DNA of 6,656 nucleotides. Source: an uncultured Lachnospiraceae bacterium. Lineage in GTDB: Bacteria; Bacillota_A; Clostridia; Lachnospirales; Lachnospiraceae. Of this stretch, positions 5,752 through 6,656 are shown piece by piece. Position numbers and translations under genes: made by a program. The notes under the pieces were generated by a model. It ran no database searches. It had not been told where the DNA came from and saw only the letters and a list, made by a program, of their open reading frames with translations. The number at the start of each line of letters is the position of its first letter. The stretch's first letter is position 1. The DNA lies in assembly GCA_947175285.1 (NCBI GenBank), contig CAMWMM010000282.1:1-6656 (forward strand), in the 5' to 3' direction.

Positions 5752-6138
5752 ATGTCTCAAATTATATATGATACAGAAAAAATTAAAGTTTACGAGGGAC
5801 TTAAAATGCTGTGCGATTATGCCGGAAAGACCGAAGAATGGTGTAATGAGCTGTGGCTTACTATATTGACCGATTATGAATTATACGGAGAGTTTCTCTA
5901 TTATCTGGAGCATCACGGATTTGCGGACCGTATGAAAGCAGGCGGATATTCTTTAACGGACTGTTATGTGTGGCAGATGGAACGTTATAATTTGGCACAG
6001 GATACCGGAAAGAATACGGCGAACTGCAATAAAGAGGAAATGGTCTTGCAGGCATTTTGGACAATGGCGGAGTTAAAGAAAGATCCGGCATACTATCAGC
6101 GGAAGTTTGGCGAGGGCGCCGGAATGGATAAAAGCTAG
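5752..6138 (+). CDS. Small soluble protein of unknown function
   Basis: I do not recognise this 128-residue protein. It has no signal peptide or membrane segment and looks mostly helical, with many aromatic residues (Trp30, 35, 74, 103; several Tyr, including YEGLKML and FLYYLEHHGF) and four cysteines (21, 31, 71, 92). The cysteines are not spaced as an obvious metal-binding motif. The C-terminus from about 118 (KFGEGAGMDKS) looks disordered. The start at 5752 is the first in-frame ATG after the GH17 stop; AAGGAG at 5734-5739 stands 12 nt away, slightly long. The frame remains open upstream into the GH17 gene, but that part is its shadow. It lies 37 bp after the GH17 gene and 31 bp before the HAAS-type gene, so the three are probably co-transcribed. 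Coding nature is supported by position, ribosome binding site and a plausible protein composition. Confidence 0.75.
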   Translation: MSQIIYDTEKIKVYEGLKMLCDYAGKTEEWCNELWLTILTDYELYGEFLYYLEHHGFADRMKAGGYSLTDCYVWQMERYNLAQDTGKNTANCNKEEMVLQAFWTMAELKKDPAYYQRKFGEGAGMDKS

Positions 6139-6169
6139 GGCGAAAAAGAAGCATGGAGTTAGTATAAAT

Positions 6170-6628
6170 ATGGATAAAAATGAATTTTTAGAAAAATTAC
6201 AGCGGACATTGGCAGGCGGTTTAAGCAGCAGTCAAGTGGCAGATAACGTGCGTTATTATCAGGATTATATTGAGTCCGAAATCCGAAAAGGAAACACGGA
6301 AGAAGAAGTGCTTGCGCAGCTTGGCGACCCAAGACTGCTTGCAAAAAGCATTATAGAGGCGAACAAGCATGCCGGGGAAAGCTATGGTTCCAACCGGGAA
6401 TATGATGAAGAGGTTGAAGATGAATCCATGCCGAACAGGCGCTATGGCAGAGCATTCGGACGTACCATGGTACTGCCCGGATGGCTCATGATGGTGATTA
6501 TAACGGTTCTCGTGATTATTGTGATAGGGATTGCCACATCCCTGATTTCACTCTTTGCGCCGCTTATTATTGTCGGACTGGTTGTTTTATTGATTGTAAA
6601 ACTTTTCCAAGGAAATAAAAGTTCATAA
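6170..6628 (+). CDS. HAAS/DUF1700-type membrane protein
   Basis: This 152-residue protein has an N-terminal helical domain (about 1-65) with the pattern MDKNEFLEKL, then RYYQDYIESEIRKG (28-41), TEEEVLAQLGDP (43-54) and AKSII (58-62), typical of the HAAS/DUF1700 family. An acidic linker (EYDEEVEDE, 77-85) follows, then two hydrophobic segments at about 104-125 and 127-146 and a short basic end. The N-domain should be cytoplasmic. Family members are often paired with PadR-type regulators and are thought to act as membrane-linked signalling partners; no PadR gene is in this window. The start at 6170 has GGAG at 6155-6158, 11 nt upstream. The longer reading from 6107 overlaps the previous gene and lacks family similarity. 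It follows the unknown 128-residue gene by 31 bp. Only 28 bp remain after the stop, holding a weak A/T-only dyad. Confidence 0.82.
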   Translation: MDKNEFLEKLQRTLAGGLSSSQVADNVRYYQDYIESEIRKGNTEEEVLAQLGDPRLLAKSIIEANKHAGESYGSNREYDEEVEDESMPNRRYGRAFGRTMVLPGWLMMVIITVLVIIVIGIATSLISLFAPLIIVGLVVLLIVKLFQGNKSS

Positions 6629-6656
6629 AAAATATATATTGGCTGAATATTTTTAG

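Noticed and set aside
6628..6654. A/T-only dyad AAAAATAT...ATATTTTT after the last gene as a terminator.
   Set aside because: The stem is 8 A-U pairs with an 11-base loop, which is too weak, and the window ends before any T-run can be judged.
1..6656. CRISPR array, insertion sequence, phage or defence system.
   Set aside because: No regularly spaced repeats, transposase, integrase or defence-type domains are visible on either strand.

Overview
The window looks like a carbohydrate-uptake locus from a Firmicute, most likely a gut-type Clostridium relative such as a Lachnospiraceae member. That placement is an inference. It rests on purine-rich AGGAGG-like ribosome binding sites, moderate-to-low GC, a lipoprotein binding protein with an Ala/Asp/Ser/Thr-rich linker, a CUT1-type sugar ABC transporter with no ATPase gene beside it, and a HAAS/DUF1700 membrane protein. 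All seven genes are on the + strand.

Layout: (1) 1-1011, a LacI-family regulator whose ATG is the first base of the window, so the true start may lie slightly upstream. (2) 1012-1085, a short gap with a candidate promoter (TATAAT at 1043-1048) whose spacer carries a dyad, the best operator candidate here. (3) 1086-2513, a solute-binding lipoprotein. (4) 2514-2757, a 244-bp gap holding a compact folded RNA element (three-way junction plus a 10-bp hairpin) directly after the stop codon. (5) 2758-3756 and 3761-4627, two MalF/MalG-type permeases. (6) 4628-4826, a 199-bp gap with two hairpins, a 17-bp inverted repeat that probably ends the transporter transcript, and a good promoter (TTGTAA-17-TATAAT) overlapping that repeat. 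(7) 4827-5714, a cytoplasmic GH17-like glycosidase. (8) 5752-6138, a small soluble protein I do not recognise. (9) 6170-6628, a HAAS/DUF1700-type protein with two membrane segments.

How the genes may work together: the lipoprotein captures an oligosaccharide outside the cell. The two permeases import it, powered by an ATPase encoded elsewhere, as is common for CUT1 systems in Gram-positive bacteria. The GH17 enzyme, which has no signal peptide, hydrolyses it inside. GH17 is a beta-1,3-glucan-active family, so laminari-oligosaccharides (or a related beta-glucan) are the favoured substrate, and the LacI protein would be the sugar-responsive switch. The last two genes follow the glycosidase at short spacing, but nothing in their sequence ties them to sugar use.

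The main non-coding interest is the folded element between the binding-protein and permease genes and the dyads around the two promoters. I see no CRISPR array, insertion sequence, tRNA or rRNA.
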